Source: Rheinheimera oceanensis (lineage in GTDB: Bacteria > Pseudomonadota > Gammaproteobacteria > Enterobacterales > Alteromonadaceae). Taken from it: DNA of 64,000 bases. A program made the translations under genes and the position numbers. Shown here piece by piece: positions 6,899 through 18,557 of the stretch. Within the stretch, counting starts at the first letter, position 1, and each line of letters opens with the position of its first letter. The stretch is from positions 248,001 to 312,000 of the forward strand of contig NZ_JAGPNM010000001.1 of assembly GCF_018831085.1 (NCBI RefSeq), given 5' to 3'. Under the pieces are notes generated by a model. The model was given only the letters and a program-made list of their open reading frames with translations. It did no database searches and was not told the DNA's origin.

Positions 6899-7612
6899 TC
6901 AGCGTGAACAATTCAATTGTGACAGTCCTTGTAAATACCTAGACAACCTTTCAGACTCTGGACTTTCTTCGGGAGCAAAAAAAGATATTGGAGCTTTAAT
7001 TGAAACTATAAAGCTTAAAAAGTCAACAGCACCTATGACTTTATAAAAATTTAGTGGTGAACCATAGTCATGGTCACTAAATGCACCATGCAATATCCCG
7101 TGCCTATTTGTTTTGTCAGGATGGGGATACTTTTCTGAGTTTATGTACAGGTTTTCTTTTACGAAATGCACGAACGAATCTAACATTTCTACAATTTCTC
7201 CTACAGCCCCTAGTTTATTTTTAATTACATCTTTCTTGCAGTGATCCGATAATGCTATAAAAACATTTTTTACGTGCCTCTCGCTTAAACTCTTCTCGTG
7301 CAAGATTCTCCGACCAGCACCCTCTACAACAGGAATTAAACCAGAAACTGCAACATGATCTAGCCCTAAAAAGTGAGCTTCAACGGCTTCTTTAATTATC
7401 TCTGAATAGTTTTGAATGTGAGGTACATACGGATACCTATCTAAAACCATCGATGCCAGATATCTTTCTGTGTAGATATGGGATAACAACTCTTCCAAGT
7501 TAAAGCTTTCACCTTGGATTATTTCTCGAGCGATGTCCATCAAGTATCCAATTCGAACATAAGGAGGTATAAACCAACCTGCTTCATTAAATATTTTCCT
7601 ATAGTGTTCCAA
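6899..7612 (-). CDS. Hypothetical protein with an RHGILH (HEPN-like R-x4-H) motif
   Basis: 237 residues with a TTG start at 7612. An in-frame TAG directly precedes it, and GGAGG lies four bases upstream, so TTG is the first possible codon; the next in-frame ATG is residue 25. The protein is soluble and alpha-helical. The notable motif is NRHGILHG (169-176), with Arg170 and His175 in R-x4-H spacing as in HEPN RNases and some abortive-infection proteins. A helical block (HIQNYSEIIKEAVEAHF, VSGLIPVVEGAGRRIL) precedes it. AT-rich compared with the core genes, so probably acquired. A defence role is possible but unproven. Confidence 0.6.
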   Translation of the reverse strand: MEHYRKIFNEAGWFIPPYVRIGYLMDIAREIIQGESFNLEELLSHIYTERYLASMVLDRYPYVPHIQNYSEIIKEAVEAHFLGLDHVAVSGLIPVVEGAGRRILHEKSLSERHVKNVFIALSDHCKKDVIKNKLGAVGEIVEMLDSFVHFVKENLYINSEKYPHPDKTNRHGILHGAFSDHDYGSPLNFYKVIGAVDFLSFIVSIKAPISFFAPEESPESERLSRYLQGLSQLNCSR

Positions 7613-7698
7613 CTAACCTCCAAGCAGACATTTACTCGACAGGTTAGCCTGCATTACATTCATAACTATCAACCTTTGTAAACTATGTATTGATGACA

Positions 7699-7727
7699 TT
7701 ACAACGGTTTTATCTTATTTACAACGG
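7699..7727. repeat. Two TTACAACGG direct repeats, 20 bp apart
   Basis: TTACAACGG at 7699-7707 recurs at 7719-7727, a spacing of exactly 20 bases (two helical turns). The pair lies about 90-115 bases upstream of the TTG start of the minus-strand gene at 7612 and may be an operator. No regulator gene is adjacent. Confidence 0.4.
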
Positions 7728-7765
7728 CTTATAGGTACAGCCGCTTTTAACTGAATAGCAGGCAT

Positions 7766-7794
7766 AAAAAAACCTGCAAAATGCAGGTTTTTTT
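7766..7794 (-). terminator. Intrinsic terminator after the monooxygenase gene
   Basis: A-run, AACCTGC, loop AAAAT, GCAGGTT, T-run. The symmetry makes it able to work on both strands. It lies 12 bases after the minus-strand gene ending at 7807. Confidence 0.85.
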
Positions 7795-7806
7795 CGGGTC
7801 CGTTAA

Positions 7807-8157
7807 TTACACCAGCTTAGGTGCGTCGAAGTTGGCGGGTTCGTCGCTGTAAATACATACATTCCAATCTGCTGCCAGGCCGGTTTCAGCCAGGCAGTAA
7901 GTTTCAAAGAAGTGTTTTATCTCGCTGCGCTGGCAGTGCGCTTCAAAGCTTGGCAGGTCGGCCCAGATTTCGTTAAAGGCAATAGCAAAGCTTTTGCCTT
8001 CTGCAAACGGGCTGACTATATGCCGGGTTACGATATACTGCAGGCAGCCGTCTTCGCGCAGGGTGTTTGGCTCCAGGCCTTGCAGCACTTTGAACAGCTC
8101 GTCTGCCTTGCCTGCTTTGGGCTGAAACTGGGCGATACAATATACTTTTTTTGACAC
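7807..8157 (-). CDS. Antibiotic biosynthesis monooxygenase (ABM) domain protein
   Basis: 116 residues with a GTG start; AAGGA lies 7 bases upstream. It is a single ABM (dimeric alpha-beta barrel) domain: first strand KVYCIAQFQPKAGKADELFKVL, then DGCLQYIVTRHI, FAIAFNEIWADLPSFEAHCQ and the HFF segment. Relatives such as YgiN act on quinols or other small aromatics; the substrate here is unknown. It lies 19 bases after the nhaD stop on the same strand, so it may be read through from nhaD. It is followed by a clear terminator. Confidence 0.8.
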   Translation of the reverse strand: MSKKVYCIAQFQPKAGKADELFKVLQGLEPNTLREDGCLQYIVTRHIVSPFAEGKSFAIAFNEIWADLPSFEAHCQRSEIKHFFETYCLAETGLAADWNVCIYSDEPANFDAPKLV

Positions 8158-8176
8158 GGTTAATCCTTAATAAGTG

Positions 8177-9658
8177 CTAATGCCCGGCAGCGCGGCTGGC
8201 TACATCGCCGACTATATGAAACAAGTCAGCGTTTAAATATAAATGCGTCATTACGCTGGCGATATAACCCAGCAAAATAACCGGAGCCCATTTTAAATGG
8301 CCGGCAAAGGTGTAATAACCGCGGGCCTGGCCCATTAACGCCACACCGGCGGCCGAACCAATTGATAACAGGCTGCCACCGACACCGGCGGTTAAAGTGA
8401 TCAATAACCACTGGCCATGCGACATAGCCGGGTCCATGGTTAATACGGCGAACATAACCGGTATGTTATCTACTACAGATGACATTAAGCCCAGTGCTAC
8501 GTTAGCGTAAGTTGGATCAAAGTTACCGTACAGGCCGTTAGATAACAGTTCCAGATACCCAAGGAACCCCAGACCACCGACACACACCACCACACCGTAG
8601 AAAAACAGCAGCGTATCCCACTCGGCACGCGCTACACGGTTAAATACGTCAAACGGCACTACCTGGCCCAAAGCACGGATACGTTCCATATCACCTTCAC
8701 GCTCGGCCAGCGCCCGTTTGCGTGCCAGAGAACCGGGTAACGTCATCCGCAAAAAATAACCAAAGAATTGTAATAAACCCAAACCTGTCATCATACCCAG
8801 CACCGGCGGCAAACCCAGCACAGAATGGAAAATCACCGATAAGGCAATGGTACAGATAAACAATGTAAGAATGCGCAGCGCGCCGCGCTTTAACTCAACC
8901 ACTTCTTCATCACCGTCATGTTTACCGGGGTAACGGTTTTCAACAAACAGGCTCATAATCAGTGCAGGCACCACAAAGTTAACCACCGAAGGAATAAACA
9001 ACACAAAAAACTCGGCAAAGGTGACTTTTTCTGCCTGCCATACCATCAATGTTGTAATGTCACCAAAGGGGATAAAAGCGCCACCGGCGTTGGCAGCTAC
9101 CACTACACTGACGCAGCACAGGCTGATAAAGCGTTTATCACCTTCAGCTACTTTCATTACTACAGCACACATCAGCATTGCTGTAGCCATATTGTTAGAA
9201 AAAGTAGAGATACCAAACGCCAGCACACTACAAATCCAGAACAGGCTGCGATAGCTAAAGCCCTTGCGGATTAACCAACTGCGCAGTGCATCAAACAAAC
9301 GGCGTTCTTCCAGTGCGCTGATGTAAGTCATGGCGACCAGCAAAAATAGCATCAGTTCGGCGTATTCAAGCAAGGTATGGCGAAATGAGTCCTGCGCTAT
9401 TTCAGACATGCCCTGCTGGGTATAGTGCCAGCCAATCATGCCCCAGATAATACCGGCAGCCACCAGCACCGGTTTGGATTTACGCATATGAATTTTTTCT
9501 TCTGCCATTACCAGTACATAAGCAAAAACAAATAAACCCAGGGCAATAATGCCCAATACAGAGCCGGTAAGATCATTTGGCCCGGTTGCAGCCAGAGCAG
9601 ACTCTGGCAATAAAGCCAGTACAGCGATAACAGCGGTGATACATTTCATGTTTAACAT
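8177..9658 (-). CDS. nhaD: Na+/H+ antiporter NhaD
   Basis: 493 residues with a cleavable-looking N-terminus (about residues 1-24, ending SALAATG) followed by some 12 membrane helices. The sequence matches the NhaD type of ion transporter: EEKIHMRKSKPVLVAAGIIW, TFSNNMATAMLMCAVV, ANAGGAFIPFGDITTLMVW and SSVVDNIPVMFAVLTMDP, with the conserved Asn/Asp/Gly-rich transport motifs. NhaD exports Na+ (or Li+) in exchange for protons, mainly at alkaline pH, and is common in halophilic and marine gammaproteobacteria. The ABM gene follows after 19 bases; the usp terminator lies upstream, so nhaD has its own promoter. Confidence 0.92.
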   Translation of the reverse strand: MLNMKCITAVIAVLALLPESALAATGPNDLTGSVLGIIALGLFVFAYVLVMAEEKIHMRKSKPVLVAAGIIWGMIGWHYTQQGMSEIAQDSFRHTLLEYAELMLFLLVAMTYISALEERRLFDALRSWLIRKGFSYRSLFWICSVLAFGISTFSNNMATAMLMCAVVMKVAEGDKRFISLCCVSVVVAANAGGAFIPFGDITTLMVWQAEKVTFAEFFVLFIPSVVNFVVPALIMSLFVENRYPGKHDGDEEVVELKRGALRILTLFICTIALSVIFHSVLGLPPVLGMMTGLGLLQFFGYFLRMTLPGSLARKRALAEREGDMERIRALGQVVPFDVFNRVARAEWDTLLFFYGVVVCVGGLGFLGYLELLSNGLYGNFDPTYANVALGLMSSVVDNIPVMFAVLTMDPAMSHGQWLLITLTAGVGGSLLSIGSAAGVALMGQARGYYTFAGHLKWAPVILLGYIASVMTHLYLNADLFHIVGDVASRAAGH

Positions 9659-9701
9659 CTTTATTTCTGCGCAAGTAAAGTGTGTTGTTACACGGGTTGA
9701 T

Positions 9702-9728
9702 AAAAAACAACCCGGCCAGGCCGGGTTG
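9702..9728 (-). terminator. Intrinsic terminator after usp
   Basis: CAACCCGGCC, short loop, GGCCGGGTTG (9708-9728), followed on the minus strand by a T-run. It ends the SulP-usp transcript and separates it from nhaD. Confidence 0.88.
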
Positions 9729-9734
9729 CAGTAA

Positions 9735-10589
9735 CTAACGTAAAATAAGCAGGGAGCATTTAGCTTTGCAAATCATGGCAGTGGTGGTACTGCCAACAAT
9801 AAATTGCCGGATACGGGAATGGCCATACGCGCCCATCACCATTAAATCTATAACATGCTCTTGCTGGTACTGGTGCAGCACAGTTTCCGGCTCACCGGCC
9901 ACTATGGCTACTTTGGTATCAAAACCGGCGTTGCGTAGTATTTGTGCGCCGCTGTCTATTTGCGCCCGCGCGGCTTCTGTATCAGCACCGGCCATTACCA
10001 GATGCACCGGCAAGCCGCGGCCCAGCGGGCTGCCTGCCAGCATTTCCAGGCCTTTTAGCGCTGTGGCGCTGCCATCATAGGCCAGCATAATACGCTGTGG
10101 TGCTTTATAACTTTGCTGGGTAAGCAAAATAGGTTTGTGTAAACTGCGGATCACCCGTTCAACATGCAGGCCCATATGGCCGTGTGCCTCAGCACTGCTA
10201 AAACCGCGCTTGCCCATTACCAGCAGCCGGGTCTCTTGTTCCAGTTCGGTTAAGGTTTCTACCAGTTGGCCGTGACGTAAGCGCTCGTCTACCGCTTTTA
10301 CGCCGGCTTGTTCAGCGCGTGCTTTGGCGGCATCTAAAATACTGCGACCGCGCTGCATTGCCAGCTTGCTGTGTTTTTCATCCAGCTCGGCCAGTTGCTG
10401 TAGTAGTAATTCCTGTGAGCCCAGGCCAATACTGCCGCTAAGATCCGGTGTCTGGGTGTGCTGGGCTTTGTCCAGCACATGCACTACCGACATTGCCACA
10501 TCGAGTTTTTTTGCTGCCCATACGGCGTAATCGCATACCGCTTCGGCATAAGGTGAGGCATCAATACACGCCAGTACTTTTTTAGTCAT
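9735..10589 (-). CDS. Tandem-domain universal stress protein
   Basis: 284 residues, ATG with a GGAGC ribosome site. Two UspA domains lie in tandem: residues ~1-150 (KVLACIDASPYAEAVCDYAVWAA, ending LLVMGKRGFSSAEAHGHMGLHVERVIRS) and ~160-284 (RIMLAYDGSATALKGLEML, ending LMVMGAYGHSRIRQFIVGSTT). The second copy has the ATP-binding G-x2-G-x9-G-(S/T) motif; in the first the glycine pattern is looser. Usp proteins help survival under stress. It lies 20 bases after the SulP gene; SulP-Usp pairs are frequent, suggesting the Usp modulates transport. Confidence 0.9.
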   Translation of the reverse strand: MTKKVLACIDASPYAEAVCDYAVWAAKKLDVAMSVVHVLDKAQHTQTPDLSGSIGLGSQELLLQQLAELDEKHSKLAMQRGRSILDAAKARAEQAGVKAVDERLRHGQLVETLTELEQETRLLVMGKRGFSSAEAHGHMGLHVERVIRSLHKPILLTQQSYKAPQRIMLAYDGSATALKGLEMLAGSPLGRGLPVHLVMAGADTEAARAQIDSGAQILRNAGFDTKVAIVAGEPETVLHQYQQEHVIDLMVMGAYGHSRIRQFIVGSTTTAMICKAKCSLLILR

Positions 10590-10609
10590 TGTTGTGCTCC
10601 TCGGTAAAG

Positions 10610-12091
10610 TTAGTGGCCCATCAGCTTTTCAACCGCATCTGGCCGGTTGTGCACAGCAAACTTGTCTACCAGGGTAGCGCTGGCTTCATTTAAGCCAATC
10701 AGTTCTACCTCTGTACCCTCGCGGCGAAACTTAATAACAACCTTATCCAGCGAGCTAATGGCGGTAATATCCCAAAAATGCGCCCGGCTTAAATCAATAG
10801 TTACTTTCTCTACCGCATCTTTAAAATCAAAGGCGGCCACAAACTGCCCGGCTGAAGTAAAAAACACCTGCCCTACTACCTGATACTCACGCAGACGGCC
10901 ATCGGCAGACAATGTTGAGCCGATATACAGAACTTTGCCCACTTTACTGGCAAAAAACAGCGCGCTAAATAACACGCCCACTAATACGCCATAAGCCAGG
11001 TTATGGGTAAACACCGTTACCAGCACCGTGGCTATCATTACCACACTAGAGCTTTTCGGGTTTTTGCGTAAGTCTTTCACCGAGCCCCAGTTAAAAGTAC
11101 CAATAGACACCATAATCATAATGGCCACCAGCGCCGCCATAGGTATCAGCCCAACCCAGGCGTCTAAAAATACGATTAAAATTAATAAAAACACCCCGGC
11201 CAGCAAGGTGGATAAGCGCGTACGGCCACCGGATTTTACATTAATAACCGACTGCCCAATCATGGCACAGCCTGCCATGCCGCCAATTAACCCCGAGCCA
11301 ATATTTGCCACGCCCTGGCCGACACATTCGCGGTTCTTATCACTACTGGTATCAGTTAAATCATCCACAATAGTGGCTGTCATTAACGATTCCAGAATAC
11401 CCACCACGGCTAACGCTAAAGCATACGGCAAAATAATTATCAGGGTATTCCACGTTAGTGGTACGTCAGGCCATAAAAATATCGGCAGGCTGTCTGGTAG
11501 TTCACCCATATCAGCTACAGTGCGGATATCAAAACCAAAGTACAACGCCAGAGAGGTAAGCACTACTATACACACCAGCGGGGAAGGAATGGCTTTGGTA
11601 AGGTAGGGAAATAAGTAAATAATGGCCAGACCGGCAGCTGTCATCGCATATACCTGCACTGAACCATGCTCGGTCAGCTCAGGCAACTGCGCAATAAAAA
11701 TCAGGATCGCCAGCGCATTAACAAAACCGGTAACCACAGAGCGTGACACAAAACGCATTAAGTCGCCAAGCTTAAACAGGCCAAAAATAATTTGCAGTAC
11801 CCCGGTTAGCAAGGTGGCAGCAAGCAAATACTGCAAACCATGTTCGCGCACCAGCGTTACCATTAACAGCGCCATAGCGCCGGTAGCGGCAGAGATCATC
11901 GCCGGGCGGCCACCGGTAAAAGCGGTAATAACGGCAATACAAAAAGAGGCATACAGGCCAACCTTAGGGTCAACTTCTGCAATAATAGAAAAAGCAATCG
12001 CTTCAGGTATCAGCGCCAAGGCCACAACTAAAGCCGCAAGCACATCTCCACGCAGGTTGGAAAACCAGTGTTGTTTTAAGTAGGTTGTCAT
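10610..12091 (-). CDS. SulP family anion transporter with STAS domain
   Basis: 493 residues. The start is typical of SulP/SLC26: [29 protein letters not shown], then [23 protein letters not shown] and [13 protein letters not shown]. About 10-12 membrane helices cover residues ~15-390, and a cytoplasmic STAS domain covers ~400-490 ([25 protein letters not shown]). Relatives carry sulfate, bicarbonate (BicA) or dicarboxylates. This short form with a compact STAS domain resembles bicarbonate/Na+ importers, but the substrate cannot be settled by eye. It is the first gene of the SulP-usp operon. Confidence 0.9.
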   Translation of the reverse strand: MTTYLKQHWFSNLRGDVLAALVVALALIPEAIAFSIIAEVDPKVGLYASFCIAVITAFTGGRPAMISAATGAMALLMVTLVREHGLQYLLAATLLTGVLQIIFGLFKLGDLMRFVSRSVVTGFVNALAILIFIAQLPELTEHGSVQVYAMTAAGLAIIYLFPYLTKAIPSPLVCIVVLTSLALYFGFDIRTVADMGELPDSLPIFLWPDVPLTWNTLIIILPYALALAVVGILESLMTATIVDDLTDTSSDKNRECVGQGVANIGSGLIGGMAGCAMIGQSVINVKSGGRTRLSTLLAGVFLLILIVFLDAWVGLIPMAALVAIMIMVSIGTFNWGSVKDLRKNPKSSSVVMIATVLVTVFTHNLAYGVLVGVLFSALFFASKVGKVLYIGSTLSADGRLREYQVVGQVFFTSAGQFVAAFDFKDAVEKVTIDLSRAHFWDITAISSLDKVVIKFRREGTEVELIGLNEASATLVDKFAVHNRPDAVEKLMGH

Positions 12092-12300
12092 TTAACAGTC
12101 CGGATCAGGTAACACATTATCCGCCGAGCAAACTGCATTAGCGGTATTAAGTACTATCAGCTATCGGCAATCTGTTACATTGGCCCGGGTATCCTGCACA
12201 TGAAAAGAAAAGGTGTCTGGTGTTACGGCGGCGCAGTTTAGCAAAAAAACACTATGCTGCCCACCGCTGAAACAGGAATTAGCGGGAAAAATACGTGTAG

Positions 12301-12783
12301 CTATACCGGTAAACCTTCGCGGAAAAACTGTACGCCACCACATTCACCGCACGCCAGCAGCTCTGCCGGGTGGGTGTAATCAATATGCTGTAAACAATGG
12401 CTGCAACGGTAACGCCCCATGCCTACCACCTCGCCCTGATAATAGATACCTTTGTGTTTAAAATCCTGTGCCAGCTCCTGCCACTCTAACTGGCTTTTAT
12501 CGGTAATGCTGCTTAGCTCCTGCCATAGCGCTTCTGGCCACAGCGATGGGGCTTCTGTGCTGTCTTTAGTTACGTTTTCAGTATCATGGTCCTGCCACTG
12601 GCGTTTTAGCGTTTCAACAAACAACGCTGTTTCATAGGCGCTCAGCTCTTTACCGGCTTTAACGTAGGCTTTTAACTGCTCAACAAAACCAACCATATTG
12701 TTCAGTTGCTGCTGTTCAGCTTGTTGTAATGTCTGGCTGAACTCGCTAAGCCAGGCCTGATACTTCTTTACAAAATCTGTCAT
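12301..12783 (-). CDS. Zinc-ribbon DUF1451 protein (YbeL-like)
   Basis: 160 residues; strong GGAGG ribosome site right before the ATG. The N-terminal two thirds are helical and Gln rich. The C-terminus has a zinc ribbon: CSHC about residues 126-129 and CGEC about 145-148, with GRYRC before it and VQFFREG after it, the DUF1451 pattern of E. coli YbeL. In E. coli ybeL also lies next to leuS. Here it is transcribed divergently from leuS, with 134 bases between them. Function unknown. Confidence 0.8.
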   Translation of the reverse strand: MTDFVKKYQAWLSEFSQTLQQAEQQQLNNMVGFVEQLKAYVKAGKELSAYETALFVETLKRQWQDHDTENVTKDSTEAPSLWPEALWQELSSITDKSQLEWQELAQDFKHKGIYYQGEVVGMGRYRCSHCLQHIDYTHPAELLACGECGGVQFFREGLPV

Positions 12784-12828
12784 GGAGCCTCCAACGGTTT
12801 AAAACCAGTATAGACAATGCGCTGCTTG

Positions 12829-12857
12829 TTGTTGTCAAAACGCCGCTGCGGTATGCT
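12829..12857 (+). promoter_or_regulatory. Candidate sigma-70 promoter for leuS
   Basis: TTGTTG (12829-12834) and TATGCT (12852-12857) are separated by 17 bases, about 60 bases before the leuS ATG. A GC-rich hairpin (GCCGC-TACA-GCGGC) lies just downstream in the leader. Confidence 0.45.
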
Positions 12858-12896
12858 ATAGCCACTTTTTTGCCGCTACAGCGGCGCTTGTACTAA

Positions 12897-15509
<2,613 letters not shown>

Positions 15510-15510
15510 G

Positions 15511-15990
15511 ATGGCCCGCCTAAGCCTGCTGGTTGCTCTGCTAAGCAGCATGCTGCTTAGCGGCTGCGGCTTTCACTTGCGCGGTGATTTGCCGCTAAGC
15601 CATTTTCCAACCATGTATATTCAAAGTGATCGCCACTCTGAACTGGCAGCACTGGTAAGCAACCGGCTGGAACACAATAAAGTAGAACTATTGCATTCAT
15701 ACCAGCAATCAGCGCCGATGCTGCAACTGCTTAGCGACTCGCTGGAACGGCGCACGTTATCGTTGTTTCCTAACGGCCAGGTAGCAGAGTATGAACTGAT
15801 TTATAAAGTAAGCTACGCCCTGACCATGCCGGATGGCGAACCACAACAATATCAGTTTGAGCTGTTCCGCGATTATCAGGACGATCCGAATCAGGCCGCG
15901 GCCAAAGCCAAAGAGCTGGAACTGATGTTGGGTGAGCTACGCCAGCAGGCTGCCAACCGTATTGTGCGCCAGCTGTCGCGGCTGCATTAA
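15511..15990 (+). CDS. lptE: LPS-assembly lipoprotein LptE
   Basis: 159 residues. Lipoprotein signal peptide with lipobox LLSGC (Cys19) followed by GFHLRG, the LptE hallmark. The rest shows the LptE alternation of strands and helices (ERRTLSLFPNGQVAEYELIYKVSYAL). LptE plugs the LptD barrel at the outer membrane and helps insert lipopolysaccharide. The leuS-lptE-holA order is conserved in gammaproteobacteria. The gene starts 1 base after leuS and ends 19 bases before holA. Confidence 0.93.
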   Translation: MARLSLLVALLSSMLLSGCGFHLRGDLPLSHFPTMYIQSDRHSELAALVSNRLEHNKVELLHSYQQSAPMLQLLSDSLERRTLSLFPNGQVAEYELIYKVSYALTMPDGEPQQYQFELFRDYQDDPNQAAAKAKELELMLGELRQQAANRIVRQLSRLH

Positions 15991-16009
15991 TGCCAGCCGG
16001 GCTGCTCTG

Positions 16010-17053
16010 ATGCAAAAACTCTACGCCAATCAGCTGCAACAGCACTTAGCCGGGCAACTTGCCCCCTGCTACCTGCTGTTTGGCGAAGAACCGCTGCAAA
16101 AGCTAGAAGCCATAGATGCCATCCGCGCCGCAGCCAAACAACAAGGCTACCTTGAACGCATCAGCTTAACTGCCGATGCCCAGTTTGACTGGAATGAACT
16201 TAGCAACGAGCTACAGGCCATGTCGCTGTTTGCCGAACGGCGCTTAATTGAACTGGAGCTGGTGCAGCAAAAGCTTTCCCCTGCCGCCAATGAACAGTTA
16301 AAAAACCTGCCGCAACAATTACACAGCGATATTATTTTGCTGCTCCATGGTGAGCGCAGCCACAGCGATGTCAGTAAACTGGCCTGGTTTAAACAGCTAC
16401 AAACGCAGGCAGTACAAATACCCATTTATGCCCTGGACGAGCGCCAAAGCCAGCAATGGTTAAGCCAGCGCGCGCGCCAGTTACAGCTGCAGCTAAGCAG
16501 TGACGCCATAGCGTTATTGCAGCAACACTGTGCCGGTAATTTACTGGCGGCACGGCAAGAGCTGGAAAAACTGGCATTAAGCAATTTACCCCAGCCACTG
16601 GATGCCAATGCGTTAAGCCGCTTTTTGGCTGATCATTCCAGCTTTACTGTATTTCAGCTGACAGACGCTATTTTACAGGGCCAGACCGGCGAAGCATTAC
16701 ACCGCCTGCAGCGGCTGTGCCTGCAGGATACCGAGCCGGTTATTATTGCCTGGCAGTTGCAAAAAGAAGTGCTGCAACTGCGCCAGTTACAACAGGCCCC
16801 ACAGCACAGCCTGAACGACACTTTCAAAAGCCTGGCTATCTGGCCCAAGCGGCAGCCGCTGTACCAGAACGCACTTAAGCGTTTATCGGCGAACTGGCTG
16901 GATTATCTGCTACAGGAGCTGGCGGCATTTGACCGGCTGTATAAAAGCGGCCAGCTAACTAACAGCGACGTGGCACTGGCGCACCTGGTTACCTTATTTA
17001 TTAAACCGGTGCCCAAAGCATTTTCACTGCAACACTACGCCAGCTATGACTAA
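16010..17053 (+). CDS. holA: DNA polymerase III delta subunit
   Basis: 347 residues from the ATG at 16010 (MQKLYANQLQQHL), close to E. coli HolA (343). Longer upstream starts would overlap lptE and are unlikely. Recognisable parts are PCYLLFGEEPLQKLEAIDAIR at the start of the AAA+-like domain (no functional Walker A, as expected for delta), ERRLIELEL, and the collar domain segment FTVFQLTDAILQGQ. Delta opens the beta sliding clamp in the clamp loader. Gln/Leu-rich composition matches neighbours. nadD follows after 6 bases. Confidence 0.93.
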   Translation: MQKLYANQLQQHLAGQLAPCYLLFGEEPLQKLEAIDAIRAAAKQQGYLERISLTADAQFDWNELSNELQAMSLFAERRLIELELVQQKLSPAANEQLKNLPQQLHSDIILLLHGERSHSDVSKLAWFKQLQTQAVQIPIYALDERQSQQWLSQRARQLQLQLSSDAIALLQQHCAGNLLAARQELEKLALSNLPQPLDANALSRFLADHSSFTVFQLTDAILQGQTGEALHRLQRLCLQDTEPVIIAWQLQKEVLQLRQLQQAPQHSLNDTFKSLAIWPKRQPLYQNALKRLSANWLDYLLQELAAFDRLYKSGQLTNSDVALAHLVTLFIKPVPKAFSLQHYASYD

Positions 17054-17059
17054 GCACCT

Positions 17060-17695
17060 ATGATAAAGCACATTGGTATTTTGGGCGGCACCTTTGACCC
17101 GGTGCATAACGGCCACATCGCTTGTGCCAACTATGTGCAGCAGCACTGCGCTTTGGATGAAGTACGGCTAATGCCCTGCCACCTGCCACCGCACCGTACC
17201 ACACCGGGCGTAAGCAGTGAGCAGCGCGCCGCCATGGTGCAACTGGCCATAAGCCCTTACCCACAGCTGAAACTGGAACGGCTGGAGCTGAATAAATCCA
17301 GCGCCTCCTACACCGCAGACAGCCTGCAATTGCTTAGCAGGCGTGAGCCCGACAGCCGCTTTTATTTTATTATCGGTATGGATTCGCTGTGCTATTTTCT
17401 TAGCTGGAAAAACTGGCCGGATATACTTAAGCTTGCCCACTTACTGGTATGCCAGCGCCCCGGTTACAGCCAGCAAGACGGCGATGCCCCGGCGTTATTG
17501 CAGCAGTTTGGCATAACCAGCCTGGCCATGCTTCGCCAACGCCATAGCGGCGGCATTATGCTATTGGCCAACCCGTTAACAGACATTAGCGCCAGCGAAA
17601 TCCGCCAGCAATTGCAACAACAGCAAGCAGCGGTAAAAACTTTAGATCCCGCCGTATTGAACTATATTCAAACACAGCAACTCTATCAGGCTTAA
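17060..17695 (+). CDS. nadD: Nicotinate-nucleotide adenylyltransferase
   Basis: 211 residues. The nucleotidyltransferase signature GGTFDPVHNGH spans residues 9-19; SSASYTADSL and the late ISASEIRQQL motif (the ISSTxIR-type ATP site) are also present. NadD makes deamido-NAD from nicotinate mononucleotide and ATP, a central NAD step. The holA-nadD-rsfS-rlmH order is standard. 62 bases separate it from rsfS. Confidence 0.96.
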   Translation: MIKHIGILGGTFDPVHNGHIACANYVQQHCALDEVRLMPCHLPPHRTTPGVSSEQRAAMVQLAISPYPQLKLERLELNKSSASYTADSLQLLSRREPDSRFYFIIGMDSLCYFLSWKNWPDILKLAHLLVCQRPGYSQQDGDAPALLQQFGITSLAMLRQRHSGGIMLLANPLTDISASEIRQQLQQQQAAVKTLDPAVLNYIQTQQLYQA

Positions 17696-17757
17696 GCGCT
17701 ATATCCGCGTTTAAACTGTGCTAAAATGCCGCTTTTTTAACGCGCAGAGGAATCAGG

Positions 17758-18078
17758 GTGCAAACAGCCGAACTGGTAAGTTTTATTCAGGACAAAATTG
17801 ACGACATGAAAGGCCGCGATATCGTGACTTTAGACGTGCGCGGCAAATCCAGTGTCACTGAGTTTATGATAGTGTGCTCCGGCACATCAAACCGCCACAC
17901 TAAATCTATTGCCGACTACGTTGCCAGCGAAGCCAAAAAAGCCGGCCTGCCTACCTTGGGTATTGAAGGCCAGGCATCGGGCGAATGGGTATTGCTGGAT
18001 TTAGACGACGTGGTAGTACATGTAATGCTGGAAGAAACCCGCAGTTTTTACCAGTTGGAAAAGCTTTGGAGCGCCTAG
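17758..18078 (+). CDS. rsfS: Ribosome silencing factor RsfS
   Basis: 106 residues with a GTG start; AGAGGAA lies just upstream. The RsfS/DUF143 pattern is clear: FIQDKIDDMKGRDIVTLDV, TEFMIVCSGTSNRHTKSIAD and a C-terminal GEWVLLDLDDVVVHVM motif. RsfS binds uL14 on the large subunit and blocks subunit joining in starvation. rlmH starts 6 bases downstream. Confidence 0.95.
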   Translation: MQTAELVSFIQDKIDDMKGRDIVTLDVRGKSSVTEFMIVCSGTSNRHTKSIADYVASEAKKAGLPTLGIEGQASGEWVLLDLDDVVVHVMLEETRSFYQLEKLWSA

Positions 18079-18084
18079 GCTGAC

Positions 18085-18555
18085 ATGAAGTTAGTGCTGA
18101 TTGCTGTAGGCAACAAAATGCCCGCCTGGGTACAAACCGGTTTTGATGAATATGCCAGACGCTTTCCACGTGATATGCCGCTGGAATTAATTGAAATTAC
18201 GGCCGGAAAACGCGGTAAAAATGCCGACATTAAACGTATTCTGGAACAGGAAGGCGAAAAAATGCTGGCTGCCGTACCGCGCGGCAGCAAAATAGTTACA
18301 CTGGAAGTGACCGGCGATAACTGGAGCAGCCCTATCCTTGCCACTAAACTTACCGACTGGCAACGTGATGGCCGTGATGTGTGCTTGCTGGTTGGCGGTC
18401 CCGAAGGGTTGGCACCAGCCTGTATTGCTGCCAGTGAAGCCAAATGGTCATTGTCAGCACTAACATTACCGCATCCGCTGGTTCGGGTGGTACTGGCTGA
18501 AAGCCTGTACCGGGCCTGGAGTATTTGTACTAATCATCCTTATCATCGCGAGTAA
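18085..18555 (+). CDS. rlmH: 23S rRNA pseudouridine-1915 N3-methyltransferase
   Basis: 156 residues, standard for this SPOUT methyltransferase. Conserved features include the start [20 protein letters not shown], the SAM-binding [11 protein letters not shown] knot loop, [23 protein letters not shown] and the end NHPYHRE. It methylates pseudouridine 1915 in helix 69 of mature 70S ribosomes. mrdA begins two bases after the stop. Confidence 0.97.
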   Translation: MKLVLIAVGNKMPAWVQTGFDEYARRFPRDMPLELIEITAGKRGKNADIKRILEQEGEKMLAAVPRGSKIVTLEVTGDNWSSPILATKLTDWQRDGRDVCLLVGGPEGLAPACIAASEAKWSLSALTLPHPLVRVVLAESLYRAWSICTNHPYHRE

Positions 18556-18557
18556 AG

